Shown in pieces: positions 1-9,197 of a stretch of 64,000 bases of DNA. The DNA lies in assembly GCA_016787805.1 (NCBI GenBank), contig JAEUTY010000014.1:27543-91542 (forward strand). Reading direction: 5' to 3'. The position numbers were made by a program, and so were the translations under genes. Below the pieces are notes generated by a model. It did not search any database and was not told the origin of the DNA. It saw nothing but the letters and a program-made list of their open reading frames with translations. Position 1 is the first letter of the stretch. Every line of letters begins with the position of its first letter. Source of the DNA: Flavobacterium sp. Its GTDB lineage: Bacteria; Bacteroidota; Bacteroidia; Flavobacteriales; Flavobacteriaceae.

Positions 1-31
1 GTATGTTGTTGGTTGTCGGTTCTTATTTTCA

Positions 32-66
32 GCTTTCAGCTTTTAGCTTTCAGCCTTCAGCTTTCT
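32..66 (-). repeat. Degenerate heptamer array (GCTTTYA)
   Basis: Five adjacent 7-base units of the form GCTTTCA, GCTTTTA or GCCTTCA. On the minus strand, the sense strand of the gene ending at 225, it reads GCTGAAAGCTAAAAGC. The same words recur upstream of truA (53446-53522) and after rlmD. No coding potential. Function unknown. Confidence 0.8.
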
Positions 67-104
67 GTTGACTTGGTTCTTTCAAACTACTATCAGTTCT
101 AACC

Positions 105-197
105 TAGCCCCGATAGTAGCAAGTATCCTTTTTTGCTTTTGAGGTTTTCTTTTGCATTCTAATTTCCTGCAAAAAAGATACTGTGGATAGCGGGACG
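105..197 (-). repeat. Hairpin module, family C, copy 1
   Basis: The ends are TAGCCCCGAT at 105 and AGCGGGAC near 196. The inner arms AGTATCCTTTTTTGC and GCAAAAAAGATACT are nearly complementary, so the module can fold into a long stem with a roughly 30-base loop. It lies 3' of the minus-strand ftsB-like gene. Read on that strand it runs from TCCCGC to GGGGCTA, like the other 3' copies in the window. Confidence 0.75.
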
Positions 198-224
198 AGT
201 GTTCGTAAAAGCTTTGAACGTGTG

Positions 225-581
225 CTACTGTAAATTAGCGATTGAATCTTTCTTGCGCAATTCGTCTTCTTCGTACTCGATGATGTAGATGTCTTCGCTG
301 TCGCGTTTCATATAGTATTTTTCGCGGGCGTATTCTTCGACACGATCGAGATCTTGTAATTTTTTTATGTTTTTATTGTCTTTTTTAATTTCGTCTTGGT
401 AGTACTTTTTGTTGGCTTCGAGTTCGTTGATTTGTTGGTCTAATTCGCGGTGCAACAAGTACGAGGTATTGTCGAGAAACAACATCCAAATGATAAAGAA
501 AACCAGCACAATAACGTATCGGTTGCTTAAGAATTTTAAGAACGGATATTTTGCAATGAAGTTATTGAGCGGATTGGCCAT
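225..581 (-). CDS. FtsB/DivIC-family septum formation protein
   Basis: A small bitopic membrane protein of about 118 residues. It has a short cytoplasmic N-terminus, one membrane segment at about residues 22-37, and then a charged periplasmic coiled coil (about 44-80) rich in Glu, Lys and Gln. This is the FtsB/DivIC layout; the family bridges FtsQ and FtsL in the divisome. The ATG at 581 follows the udk stop by one base, so the two genes are surely co-transcribed; a TTG three codons earlier lies inside udk and is less likely. The family call rests on topology, length and the acidic C-terminal tail, because the primary sequence of this family is weakly conserved. Confidence 0.8.
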   Translation of the reverse strand: MANPLNNFIAKYPFLKFLSNRYVIVLVFFIIWMLFLDNTSYLLHRELDQQINELEANKKYYQDEIKKDNKNIKKLQDLDRVEEYAREKYYMKRDSEDIYIIEYEEDELRKKDSIANLQ

Positions 582-582
582 A

Positions 583-1191
583 CTATGCAATTCTTTGGTT
601 GATTACGGCACGCACTACGTCGATGGCTACCGTGTTGTATTTGTCGTTAGGAATGATAATATCTGCAAAGGCTTTGGTCGGTTCGATGAATTGTTGGTGC
701 ATCGGTTTGAGTGTGGTTTGGTAGCGATTTAACACTTCTTCCATATCACGTCCGCGTTCGGCAATGTCGCGTTTTAAGCGGCGAATTAAACGCTCGTCGG
801 AATCAGCGTGTACATAAATTTTGATGTCAAACATATCTCTCAATTCGGGATTGGCGAGAATCAATATTCCTTCCACTATCATTACTTTTCGTGGATGTGT
901 GTGAATGGTGTCGTCGGTTCGGTCGTGAGTCACAAACGAATACACAGGTTGATCGATGGCTTTACCTTCTTTTAAATCTTTGAGGTGTTGCACGAGCAAT
1001 TCGAAATCAATGGCACGCGGGTGATCAAAATTGATTAAACTGCGTTCTTCGTACGATAGGCCAGGATTGGCTTTGTAATACGAATCTTGCGAGATGATTC
1101 CGACTTCAGTTTCAGGTAATTCATTCATGATTTGGTGTACAACGGTTGTTTTTCCAGAGCCTGTTCCACCAGCAATTCCAAGGATGAGCAT
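583..1191 (-). CDS. udk: Uridine kinase
   Basis: Phosphorylates uridine and cytidine to UMP and CMP in pyrimidine salvage; cytoplasmic. The Walker A loop GGTGSGKT is at residues 8-15. It is followed by the family-typical segments SQDSYYK, NFDHPRAIDF and a VEGILIL strand, which carry the nucleoside site and the Walker B region. At 202 residues it has the usual length. It heads a two-gene unit with the ftsB-like gene one base downstream. An 89-base spacer separates it from the DUF3999 gene upstream on the same strand, so read-through is possible. Nothing odd in the sequence. Confidence 0.96.
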   Translation of the reverse strand: MLILGIAGGTGSGKTTVVHQIMNELPETEVGIISQDSYYKANPGLSYEERSLINFDHPRAIDFELLVQHLKDLKEGKAIDQPVYSFVTHDRTDDTIHTHPRKVMIVEGILILANPELRDMFDIKIYVHADSDERLIRRLKRDIAERGRDMEEVLNRYQTTLKPMHQQFIEPTKAFADIIIPNDKYNTVAIDVVRAVINQRIA

Positions 1192-1280
1192 ATAGTGTTG
1201 TTTGTAATTTAGTTGTACAAAAATAGTAATTCTAATTGGAACTTTTTATGACAAAAAATAGTTTTTATAACACAATTGGG

Positions 1281-2510
1281 TTATTTTTTCATCTCTTTTG
1301 CCAAACTTACGCTGAAGTATAAAATGGTAATACCCGCCAAGATGATGCACATCCACATGAACCACGATTGTTGCCAAAATGATGGTTGTTCACTTATTTT
1401 TTTATCGCTGGTTTTTTGTTCAAGGTGGGTCATTTTGATTTGGCCTGCTGCATTTTTGATTTCGTTTTCAAAGTGAGCCAAATCGTAGGATGGAGCGAAT
1501 AATTTGTCATCTCCAGTTACGACTGTGTAATCTTCTTTCGGATCCAATTCGGCAATTAGAAATAGTGGTCTTTGGAAGAGTTGAATGGATTCGATGTTGA
1601 GCGGCGGATTGTCTTCATTCGAAATTTCGATGTAGCATTCGTTTATTTTACCTGAAACAATAGCAAATTCGTTGGAACCTTTTGAGGAAAGAGTGAACTC
1701 TGTTATAATTTCTTGATTAGTCGTAGTTGCATTATTAATCTTTTTAGTTTCTAAAGTGTAAACACTAACTGCTCGATTGAATAAAGTGGGTTCTTTTACT
1801 TTAATGGCCAATTTTTCAATGTTTTGCGATTGATTTAAAACTACATGATGCAACGTTTTCTTTTGTTTTGGCAATTGCGTAATGAAGCGGTTTTTGGGTT
1901 GGATTTCTTCCCATTCGTTCATTTGAAAACTACTGTTGGTTGAGCCAATTTGAAGTACATTAACAGGCAATGTTTTGGAATCGTCAAAATCGATTTTGAG
2001 GAATTTGTACGAACACATCGGAAACGAAATGGTTTGCGTAACTTGAGTCGAATTGGGATTATTCATGTCAAATAACTCGATGCTATTGGCAATTCCGAAC
2101 CATTGCTTTTGATCGTTGCTTCCGCTGATGCTGAGCTTTTTATTTGCATCTGAATTAGCAATAAGCAAGGTCAGTTCGCTGATTTTTGGCTTCGGATTTT
2201 CAACAATGATCGTTGACGTTTTTTTAGCGATACTGCTTTTTGAAAGTATCGAAAAGGGTTCAAACTGATTGGTTTCTGTTTTTGGAAGTTGGGTTTCAAT
2301 AAGGTATGGAACTTCATTTTTTTGGCTATCAAAAATACGTAAATCGCCCAAATTGATTTTGGAAGCCGAGCGAATTTCTGGTAAAACCCGAATGCGGTAA
2401 AAGTTCTTTTCACTGACTTTTTCAAGTTTTGCTTTGGTTTGTTGGGCCAACGACAATTGCGTCAGTGCAACCAGAAATAATAAACTATATCGTATCATTT
2501 TTTTCTTCAT
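1281..2510 (-). CDS. DUF3999-like exported membrane-anchored protein
   Basis: A 409-residue envelope protein. It has an N-terminal signal sequence ending near LSLAQ, a long beta-rich periplasmic region with repeated beta-sandwich-like stretches, and one C-terminal membrane segment (WFMWMCIILAGITILYFSV) with a short basic tail. DUF3999 proteins are typically encoded next to DUF2339 polytopic proteins, which is the case here. The ATG at 2510 overlaps the end of the DUF2339 gene by 26 bases, suggesting translational coupling. An alternative ATG lies at 2498. Function is unknown; an assembled envelope complex with its neighbour is my inference. Confidence 0.75.
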   Translation of the reverse strand: MKKKMIRYSLLFLVALTQLSLAQQTKAKLEKVSEKNFYRIRVLPEIRSASKINLGDLRIFDSQKNEVPYLIETQLPKTETNQFEPFSILSKSSIAKKTSTIIVENPKPKISELTLLIANSDANKKLSISGSNDQKQWFGIANSIELFDMNNPNSTQVTQTISFPMCSYKFLKIDFDDSKTLPVNVLQIGSTNSSFQMNEWEEIQPKNRFITQLPKQKKTLHHVVLNQSQNIEKLAIKVKEPTLFNRAVSVYTLETKKINNATTTNQEIITEFTLSSKGSNEFAIVSGKINECYIEISNEDNPPLNIESIQLFQRPLFLIAELDPKEDYTVVTGDDKLFAPSYDLAHFENEIKNAAGQIKMTHLEQKTSDKKISEQPSFWQQSWFMWMCIILAGITILYFSVSLAKEMKK

Positions 2511-4974
2511 TTTCAACAGGTTTTGCATCGTCTAAAACCAACACTTTGATTTTTTGATATACGAATGAAATAATCAAAATGAGTATTCCTAGCAAGATGA
2601 ATGCAATAATTTTTCCGGTTTCGGATGCGTTTCGAATATCGTACAAGAATAATTTTACTATAGTCAATCCGAGAACTGTAAGTGCAATGATTCGCACTTT
2701 TTTGTTTTGTTTTTTTATACCATAAATTAAGAACGCAAAAGCAATTATTCCCCAAAGAATTGGATAGCCAGTTCGAACTACCAAATTTCGCACAGTATCA
2801 GTATTTTTGTAGGAAAGCAGCTCTTTAGCATAAGTCATGTCTTTGTTATCTTGGTACCATCTACTTGACATTACTTCATTTTGTGTAATAGGTGAAAGCG
2901 AAATCACTTCACTGTGTAGCATCAATTCGGTGCTCGCTAAATAAATGATGAAAAAAGCAACAATCCACAACATCAATCTGTGCTTGAAGAATTCGAAAAT
3001 CACATTCTCCTTGTTCAATTTGTAAATCTGGTAACCAAAATAAATTACAATTGCCAGCGACAAATAATGCAACCAAAATGACACTCTAAAACGAACTACC
3101 GAATTTAAATATTCGTAATTTTCGTTGAAAGGCGTATTCGAAAACCAAAATGTAAACAAGAAAATATTGAACAATCCGATAATGACAGCAATTTTATGAT
3201 TAATGACTTTGTTGGATTTAACAAGGAAATAAAACAATACACTGCAAAATACTAAATGGTACAAAATAGTGAGTCCAAATGGTGAATCGTTTCCATATAA
3301 ATTTGCACTTGATTGAAAAGAAACCTCCAACAAACCAACAAAATAACCAACTACAATAGCCAAAATTGTAATGAGTTGATTGTAAGTTATCGGATTGAAT
3401 GTAACTCCCCACAAGACCGAATTTTCAGTTTCATTTTTAAGTAAATGTCGGATGCCAACCAACGATAAAACAGAAACGATTCCAGTGATGAAAAATTTAT
3501 TAAAAATGATCATATAATTTTGTCCGTACATATAGCTGTTCTTCCAATCGAGGAGCAGACTTATCAGCATCAAACACGTTACTACTACCGAAGCGAATTT
3601 GTAACTGTTGAGGTTTGATTTTTGGGCCAACCAAAACAATAAAACAGCTTCAGCCGACCAAAACAGTGTGATGTAATTGCCTTCAAACTGAACTGGAATT
3701 GCTAAAGTGATGAATGTTAATGTTAAACCAATTAGCAAATAAGCAGCCGTTTTGTCGAGGTGGAATTTTTTGTATAAAATCGCCGCATAGCCAAAATTTA
3801 AAACACCCAATACAGTGGTGAATAAGCCTTTAAATTCAGGATGATAGTTGGATAAAATTACCATTCCAGCGGCGTAAAAAACAAACGTATTACTGACTAA
3901 AATGGAAAGTTCTATTATTGTAAACGAACCTTTGTTTCGAACGTTGTTGATGATATTCATGGCAATGAAAACCAAATAGAAGGCAAATCCAAAAAGTAAT
4001 GCTCCAAGATAATGTGGCTTTGGACCGAAGACATCAGTGATCATCCAAGAACAATAAAGTAAAATGGTAAAAACGAAAGCCAAAATATTTAAGACATTCC
4101 ACTTTTTGAAGTAGGCAATGGCTAAAATCCCTAAGTCGAGAATCAAAATATAAGTGAATAAAACAATGTAATTTCCTTCGCCTGTGCTTACCATGAATGG
4201 AACGGCAAATCCACCAATGAGCGACAAAATGGCAAGTTCTTTTCTATTGTAGGAAAGCGAAATAAAACAGCTAAATCCGGTAATCAAAACCATGATGATA
4301 AACGCCGTTGTTTGTCCAAAGAGTTTGTAATCGTGAAACGCAATTCCGATAGTAAAATAAAAAATGGCAATAGCTCCAGCAACAAAAACCGAACTAAATG
4401 CGGCGAATTTATCGCGCAATCTGTGTGCAATTCCCAATACTAATGCACCCGAAAGTATTCCGAGTCCAACTCTAGCAGGCTCACTAATCCAACCTTTATC
4501 AATTGAATATTTTACAAAATAACTGATCCCCAAAACCAAAATTAAAACACCAATTTTGTTGATGAGGTTTTCTCCAATGAATTTTTCTAAATCGGGATTT
4601 TTTTCCTTGAAATTTTCCCACCACGATTTTTGAGGAATATACTGTTGCGGTTGATGGTGACGTTGTTCAGGTTCACTCATCGAGTAAACAATTTTTTCCT
4701 TTTCCTCATCGATTGGTTTGGTTACCGGAATTTCAATAACAGGTTTGAATTCTTCGCCAATTTCAATAACAGGAATATTCTTTTTTTCTTCTTTTTTATC
4801 AGGTTTGGCAACCCAATCAGGTGATTTAGAATCGTTAGCAACTGTACTTTTTAGTTTGTTTAACTTTCGATTTAATGCGTTTAGTTGTTCCTCCATGTTC
4901 TTTAGTTTGGAACTCAAAGAATTATTGGTAACAACTAAGTATATAAAAAGAGCGATGAGTAAAAGAATTTCCAT
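2485..4974 (-). CDS. DUF2339 polytopic membrane protein
   Basis: About 829 residues. It has one N-terminal membrane helix (MEILLLIALFIYLVV), then a coiled coil with Leu/Asn/Lys heptads, a charged Pro-rich linker, and then well over twenty closely spaced hydrophobic helices to the C-terminus. The block around ENLINKIGVLILVLGISYF begins the conserved DUF2339 core. The family occurs widely in Bacteroidota and proteobacteria and has no established activity. I chose the ATG at 4974 because it opens directly on the first hydrophobic helix; the frame stays open to 5034. It is first of a coupled pair with the DUF3999 gene, with which it overlaps. Confidence 0.82.
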   Translation of the reverse strand: MEILLLIALFIYLVVTNNSLSSKLKNMEEQLNALNRKLNKLKSTVANDSKSPDWVAKPDKKEEKKNIPVIEIGEEFKPVIEIPVTKPIDEEKEKIVYSMSEPEQRHHQPQQYIPQKSWWENFKEKNPDLEKFIGENLINKIGVLILVLGISYFVKYSIDKGWISEPARVGLGILSGALVLGIAHRLRDKFAAFSSVFVAGAIAIFYFTIGIAFHDYKLFGQTTAFIIMVLITGFSCFISLSYNRKELAILSLIGGFAVPFMVSTGEGNYIVLFTYILILDLGILAIAYFKKWNVLNILAFVFTILLYCSWMITDVFGPKPHYLGALLFGFAFYLVFIAMNIINNVRNKGSFTIIELSILVSNTFVFYAAGMVILSNYHPEFKGLFTTVLGVLNFGYAAILYKKFHLDKTAAYLLIGLTLTFITLAIPVQFEGNYITLFWSAEAVLLFWLAQKSNLNSYKFASVVVTCLMLISLLLDWKNSYMYGQNYMIIFNKFFITGIVSVLSLVGIRHLLKNETENSVLWGVTFNPITYNQLITILAIVVGYFVGLLEVSFQSSANLYGNDSPFGLTILYHLVFCSVLFYFLVKSNKVINHKIAVIIGLFNIFLFTFWFSNTPFNENYEYLNSVVRFRVSFWLHYLSLAIVIYFGYQIYKLNKENVIFEFFKHRLMLWIVAFFIIYLASTELMLHSEVISLSPITQNEVMSSRWYQDNKDMTYAKELLSYKNTDTVRNLVVRTGYPILWGIIAFAFLIYGIKKQNKKVRIIALTVLGLTIVKLFLYDIRNASETGKIIAFILLGILILIISFVYQKIKVLVLDDAKPVENEEKNDTI

Positions 4975-5020
4975 AAGTAGTTTTCTGGTTGAGATGGTAA
5001 ATATAACGCATTTTAACGAA

Positions 5021-5785
5021 CTAAAATTGTTCAAAAACGCCTAAACCAAATAATGCAAAATCGTATTTTACAGGATCGTTGGCGTCAAATCGTCGTAAAT
5101 TGGTATCGAGTTCCAAAAGTGCTTTGGCGTCGTTTTGTTTTCGGGTCAACAAACCTAATTTTCGTGCTACATTGCCCGAATGAACGTCAAGCGGACACGA
5201 TAAAGCTGAAGGCGAGATGCTTTTCCAAATGCCCAAATCAACTCCTTTGTTATCGTGGCGAACCATCCAACGCAAAAACATATTGATGCGTTTGGCAGCC
5301 GAATTGTTCATCGGATCGGAAATGTGTTTTTGGGTTCGGTTGTGGTGTTCAATTTCGAAAAAAGTTTTTTTGAATTCCGATATGCTTTTTTGCATCGAAT
5401 TGGCTTCTTGGTGTTGAGCAAAAACCGCTTCCAATCCATTGTGGTTTTTATAGATGTTTTGCAGGCATTTGATAAACCCAACTAAATCAGTACTATTAAA
5501 AGTGCGATGTACAAAATGTTCTAATTTTTCTAAATGATGTTCTTGATGGTTGATGATAAAATCATAAGGCGAATTGCCCAACATTTCCATCATTTTAGAA
5601 GCATTGTTGATAATCATTTTACGGTTTCCCCAAGCAATTGTAGCCGATAAAAAACCTGCAATTTCAATGTCTTCCTTGATTGAAAATTGGTGTGGAATTT
5701 GAATCGGGTCACTTTCAATAAATTTTGGGTTATTGTATAAATCGACCTTTTCATCCAGAAAATTTTGTAATTCAGTTTTAGTCAT
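5021..5785 (-). CDS. TIGR02757 family protein
   Basis: A soluble protein of about 254 residues matching the TIGR02757 (DUF2400) family, common in Bacteroidota and of unknown function. Recognisable segments are IEIAGFLSATIAWGNRKMI near the N-terminus, NMFLRWMVRHDNKGVDLGIW in the middle and LDVHSGNVARKLGLLTRKQ towards the end. The last two suggest a helix-hairpin-helix-like fold related to DNA glycosylases, but that is inference. The start at 5785 overlaps the upstream membrane-protein gene by eight bases, so the two are probably translationally coupled. Confidence 0.82.
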   Translation of the reverse strand: MTKTELQNFLDEKVDLYNNPKFIESDPIQIPHQFSIKEDIEIAGFLSATIAWGNRKMIINNASKMMEMLGNSPYDFIINHQEHHLEKLEHFVHRTFNSTDLVGFIKCLQNIYKNHNGLEAVFAQHQEANSMQKSISEFKKTFFEIEHHNRTQKHISDPMNNSAAKRINMFLRWMVRHDNKGVDLGIWKSISPSALSCPLDVHSGNVARKLGLLTRKQNDAKALLELDTNLRRFDANDPVKYDFALFGLGVFEQF

Positions 5786-7478
5786 TAGCCCGCTTTTTTG
5801 AATAAAAACCATCTTTTAAAGTGTTGCCTCGTTGTTGAGGATATACTTTGAGGTATTTTTTAAAGAAATCAATTTGTTGCTTGCTAACACAAGGCAAATC
5901 ACCATTTCCGGTTACCCAAAAATAAGCTGGTTCTTTGGGAGAATTATAGGTCAAATTGCCTATTTTTTCAGTTGAGTAGCCCATTGATAGCTTGCTATTA
6001 GAATGTGGGAAAAGAATAGTGCTAATTTCGAAAGCGCTGTTTTGACTAATATTTTTGTTTTTGGTTAAAGCGTCGTAACGAATTGGGAAAAGTACAACTA
6101 AAATGACAGGTAGTAAACTCAAATAAAACAGTATGAATAAATGTAGTTTTTTTTGGAAAAAATGAGCCAAGAGAATGCAACCTAAAAAGAACGAAAAGTG
6201 AATAAAAAACCGATACACGGGAGACGTAAAAAGCAATAGTATCAGTTGAAAAAAGCAAATTCCGTACAAAACCCACCATTTTTTTTGTGGATAGAATTTT
6301 TTAATGAAATAGGGTGTTATCAAAAACAGAAGGAGCGTCAATGAGTTTATTATTCCATTGATTTTGGAAGCAGCCATCCAACGCCAAATGATTTCAATGG
6401 TTGACATGGATTGAAATTCACTGCTAGTGATGAAAAAGCTGTACAGTTTATTTTGAGTAAAATAGTAATCACCAACTTCTTTCGGCACTGAAAAATCAAA
6501 TGTTGAAAAATGAAAATGAGTAGTAGGAAACAAAGGAAAACCTGATAGAATTGTGTTTTTAACTATAAAGATAAAAAATGTCACAAATCCGATAGCTACT
6601 ATTGGAGCTATTTTAGGAACTAATGATTTGAAATTTAGCAACACTACTATCAAAGGTATCATAAGCAATCCAATCGACATTATTTTGATGTACAAAATGA
6701 AAGCAATAAGTATAAAAATCCAGTTCAATGTTGAGAGGGAAACTTTTTTAATTTCTAGGTCTAAGACTGAAAAAAACAAAACGAAAGTAAAAACATACAC
6801 AGGAATATCAGTAGATGGAGCACTAATGAGCTGAAAAAAGAAACAATTGGCAATAGGAAAAAGACCAATGACTAAAAAATGATTTTTCCGATTTTTAAAG
6901 TAATTATGGAGTTTGTCTATCGCAAAATAATTGCCTAACAATAAGCAAAATCCACTCAGATCATTAAAATTATCGTACAAAAATGAAAAGTTAAAAGCAC
7001 TCTGAGCAATATGCCAACCACTAGTTTGCCCGAAAAAAATATGCAAATTGGCTACACCTTTTACAAAACCATATTCGTTGAGCCATTTAATCGTTTGAAT
7101 ATAATAACTCTCGTTATCAATAATAAAAGGTGCTGAAGCACATTGCGCTAGTATCAAAATTAAAATCAGCGCTAATATCAGTTGCAAACTTTTTGATAAC
7201 CATGATAATTGGTCAAAGAAAGTAATATAAATAGTAGTGATTTCCTTTTTGAAACGGAGAAATAAAACACTGTTTAAAGCAAGTAAAAAAATATGGAACT
7301 CTACATTTATTCTCCCAAAAATAGCCCAAAAGCTGGCCAAAATCGTTGCAACAAACAATCCTTTCATGGTTGTTATTACAATCGAATTGGCATCGTTTTT
7401 TAAAAGCTTATCCAATCCAACTCCCAAATTGATTGAGGTGAACGCGATGTAAATCCACGAAATAAAAATGAGAAGCAT
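5778..7478 (-). CDS. Polytopic membrane protein, glycosyltransferase-like (LIC_10190-type)
   Basis: A 566-residue protein with about a dozen hydrophobic helices and short polar loops. It resembles the LIC_10190-type membrane proteins of Leptospira and Flavobacteriaceae, and in layout the GT-C glycosyltransferases. An early loop (YYIQTIKWLNEYGFVKGVAN) sits where such enzymes carry their acceptor or donor site. The C-terminal tail after the last helix is soluble, with a VTGNGDLPCV segment. The substrate cannot be inferred. It overlaps the TIGR02757 gene. The family name is a memory-based guess; a polytopic envelope protein is certain. Confidence 0.6.
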   Translation of the reverse strand: MLLIFISWIYIAFTSINLGVGLDKLLKNDANSIVITTMKGLFVATILASFWAIFGRINVEFHIFLLALNSVLFLRFKKEITTIYITFFDQLSWLSKSLQLILALILILILAQCASAPFIIDNESYYIQTIKWLNEYGFVKGVANLHIFFGQTSGWHIAQSAFNFSFLYDNFNDLSGFCLLLGNYFAIDKLHNYFKNRKNHFLVIGLFPIANCFFFQLISAPSTDIPVYVFTFVLFFSVLDLEIKKVSLSTLNWIFILIAFILYIKIMSIGLLMIPLIVVLLNFKSLVPKIAPIVAIGFVTFFIFIVKNTILSGFPLFPTTHFHFSTFDFSVPKEVGDYYFTQNKLYSFFITSSEFQSMSTIEIIWRWMAASKINGIINSLTLLLFLITPYFIKKFYPQKKWWVLYGICFFQLILLLFTSPVYRFFIHFSFFLGCILLAHFFQKKLHLFILFYLSLLPVILVVLFPIRYDALTKNKNISQNSAFEISTILFPHSNSKLSMGYSTEKIGNLTYNSPKEPAYFWVTGNGDLPCVSKQQIDFFKKYLKVYPQQRGNTLKDGFYSKKRAND

Positions 7479-7512
7479 CGGATTGATTTTAACTCAAATG
7501 TACTAAAAAATA

Positions 7513-8175
7513 CTACGAACCAATCAATCCATCAACCATAACCAATTTGCGATCGGCCATGTTGGCTAAATCTTGGTTGTGTGTTACGATGACAAAAGTT
7601 TGTCCAAATTCTTCACGGAGTTTGAAAAACAATTGGTGCAAATTTTCGGCCGAAACCGTATCTAAATTCCCCGAAGGTTCGTCGGCAAAAATCACCGCAG
7701 GCTGGTTAATCAAAGCTCTTGCAACAGCCACACGTTGTTGTTCACCACCCGATAATTCACCAGGTTTGTGGTTGATTCGGTGCGATAATCCTAAATAATC
7801 CAATAGTTTTTTGGCTTCTGTTTCGGCCGTTTTTTTGTCTTTCTTGGCAATAAAAGCCGGAATACAAACATTTTCTAAAGCCGTAAATTCGGGCAATAAA
7901 TTGTGAAACTGAAAAATAAATCCCAAATGCAAATTGCGAAACGAGGAAAGATTCTTGTCGTTCATCTTCAAAATATCCTCACCATTAATGTGTAATGAAG
8001 TACCATTTTGCATCGACGGTTGGTCTAACGTTCCCAAAATTTGCAACAAAGTCGTTTTTCCCGCACCCGAAGCTCCAACAATCGACACAATTTCGCCTTT
8101 TTGAATATGTAAATCCACACCTTTTAAAACGTGCAATTGGTCGTACAATTTGTGAATGTTCTTGGCTTGAATCAT
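7513..8175 (-). CDS. LolD-like ABC transporter ATPase
   Basis: The nucleotide-binding subunit of an ABC transporter of the MacB/LolD/FtsE class, about 220 residues. Walker A GASGAGKT is at residues 34-41, the Q-loop lies in [18 protein letters not shown], the signature is [15 protein letters not shown] and Walker B is [12 protein letters not shown]. The [11 protein letters not shown] segment after the Q-loop is typical of LolD, which powers lipoprotein release from the inner membrane. No permease gene is adjacent, so the LolD role is by family only. The ATG at 8175 is chosen over an in-frame ATG at 8202 because MIQAKNIHK aligns with the usual family start. Confidence 0.85.
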   Translation of the reverse strand: MIQAKNIHKLYDQLHVLKGVDLHIQKGEIVSIVGASGAGKTTLLQILGTLDQPSMQNGTSLHINGEDILKMNDKNLSSFRNLHLGFIFQFHNLLPEFTALENVCIPAFIAKKDKKTAETEAKKLLDYLGLSHRINHKPGELSGGEQQRVAVARALINQPAVIFADEPSGNLDTVSAENLHQLFFKLREEFGQTFVIVTHNQDLANMADRKLVMVDGLIGS

Positions 8176-8296
8176 AGAAAAAAACTTTTTACAAAGAAAC
8201 AAAGTATTTTGATTCTACAACGATTATCAATTCTATTTATCGTTGAATAAATAATAAATAAAAGTTAAAGAAAATATTTTGTTTAATATTTGTTTA

Positions 8297-8313
8297 AATT
8301 TGTTAAACAAATT
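8297..8313. promoter_or_regulatory. 17-bp palindrome between lolD-like gene and folE
   Basis: Perfect inverted repeat AATTTGTT-A-AACAAATT, 20 bases upstream of the folE start. It overlaps TAAATTTG (8295-8302), a consensus -7 box for folE; no well-spaced -33 TTG is visible. It could be a repressor site, but no cognate regulator is apparent. Confidence 0.45.
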
Positions 8314-8332
8314 AATTTAAATCAGCTTAGCC

Positions 8333-9004
8333 ATGAACACACTGTTGGAAAAAGAAATTTACGAATTGATTGGCGATAATCATCAAATGACATCAGCCGA
8401 AACTCCTTTACGACCTGATGCTTTTGACAAATCAGACGCTGATAAAATGCAAGTCATCGAACATCACTTTCACGCCATTATGCAAGAAATGGGATTAGAC
8501 ATGACCGACGACAGCCTCAAAGGAACACCACATCGCGTAGCCAAAATGTTTATTCAAGAGATTTTCTCGGGCTTGAATCCGGCCAACAAACCCAAAATTT
8601 CGGTGTTTGATAACAGTTACCACTACGATAAAATGCTTGTCGAAGCTAATATTAGTTTCAATTCGACTTGCGAACACCATTTTTTGCCAATCATCGGAAA
8701 AGCGCACATCGGTTATGTTTCGAGCGGCAAAGTGATTGGCTTGTCGAAACTCAATCGTATCGTCGATTACTATTCGCGTCGTCCGCAAGTGCAAGAGCGC
8801 TTGATTATGCAAATTTTCAACGAACTCAAATCGGTACTCGAAACCGACAACGTGATTGTGGTGATGGAAGCCACACATTTGTGTGTATCGAGTCGCGGTA
8901 TCAAAGACGAATCGAGCTACACGTCGACCATACAATATGGAGGCATTTTCAACGAAAAAGAAAACCGCAACGATTTCTTCAACTTAATTAAACAAGAAAA
9001 GTAG
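8333..9004 (+). CDS. folE: GTP cyclohydrolase I
   Basis: Converts GTP to 7,8-dihydroneopterin triphosphate, the first step of tetrahydrofolate synthesis (or of queuosine synthesis in some organisms). The zinc ligands are visible as C113, H116 (in CEHHFLP) and C184 (in HLCVSSRGI). The helical N-terminal part contains TPHRVAKMF, typical of the family. At 223 residues it is full length, with a short N-terminal extension. It is divergent from the lolD-like gene across 157 bases holding a palindrome, and is monocistronic. Downstream lies a structured repeat rather than an obvious terminator. Confidence 0.97.
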   Translation: MNTLLEKEIYELIGDNHQMTSAETPLRPDAFDKSDADKMQVIEHHFHAIMQEMGLDMTDDSLKGTPHRVAKMFIQEIFSGLNPANKPKISVFDNSYHYDKMLVEANISFNSTCEHHFLPIIGKAHIGYVSSGKVIGLSKLNRIVDYYSRRPQVQERLIMQIFNELKSVLETDNVIVVMEATHLCVSSRGIKDESSYTSTIQYGGIFNEKENRNDFFNLIKQEK

Positions 9005-9015
9005 TTTTTTTAGTT

Positions 9016-9131
9016 GGGCGTGCCCCAGTTCACCAAACAGCTGTTCTTCGATATTCAGTTTGCAACTGGGTCGCGCTACAGGCACTCGCTTCCCTGCGGG
9101 CGAGCTCAAACAGTGCCAGTATCGCTCACGC
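9016..9131 (+). repeat. Multi-stem structured repeat, family D
   Basis: A GC-richer 116-base element just after folE. Complementary pairs suggest a closed multi-branch fold: outer GCGTG (9018) with CACGC (9127); CCCAGTT (9024) with AACTGGG (9064), enclosing the self-complementary AACAGCTGTT (9036); GGCACT (9081) with AGTGCC (9112), or the nested CTCGC with GCGAG. It resembles dispersed 'GGGCGTGCCC' elements I associate with Flavobacterium spacers. An apparent open frame through it is not a gene. Confidence 0.6.
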
Positions 9132-9197
9132 ACTTTTGTAGTCAAATTTGGCATCAGATTTGTATAATGACTTATGTATTTTTAATTACATTAACGA

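Noticed and set aside
105-197. Family C modules as insertion sequences
   Set aside because: Copies are 40-140 bases with no transposase or target-site duplication visible; they could at most be non-autonomous.
7513-8175. Complete Lol export system
   Set aside because: Only the ATPase is here; no LolC/E permease gene is adjacent.
8495-8935. 146-codon frame antisense to folE
   Set aside because: An antisense shadow of a conserved gene with intact zinc ligands.
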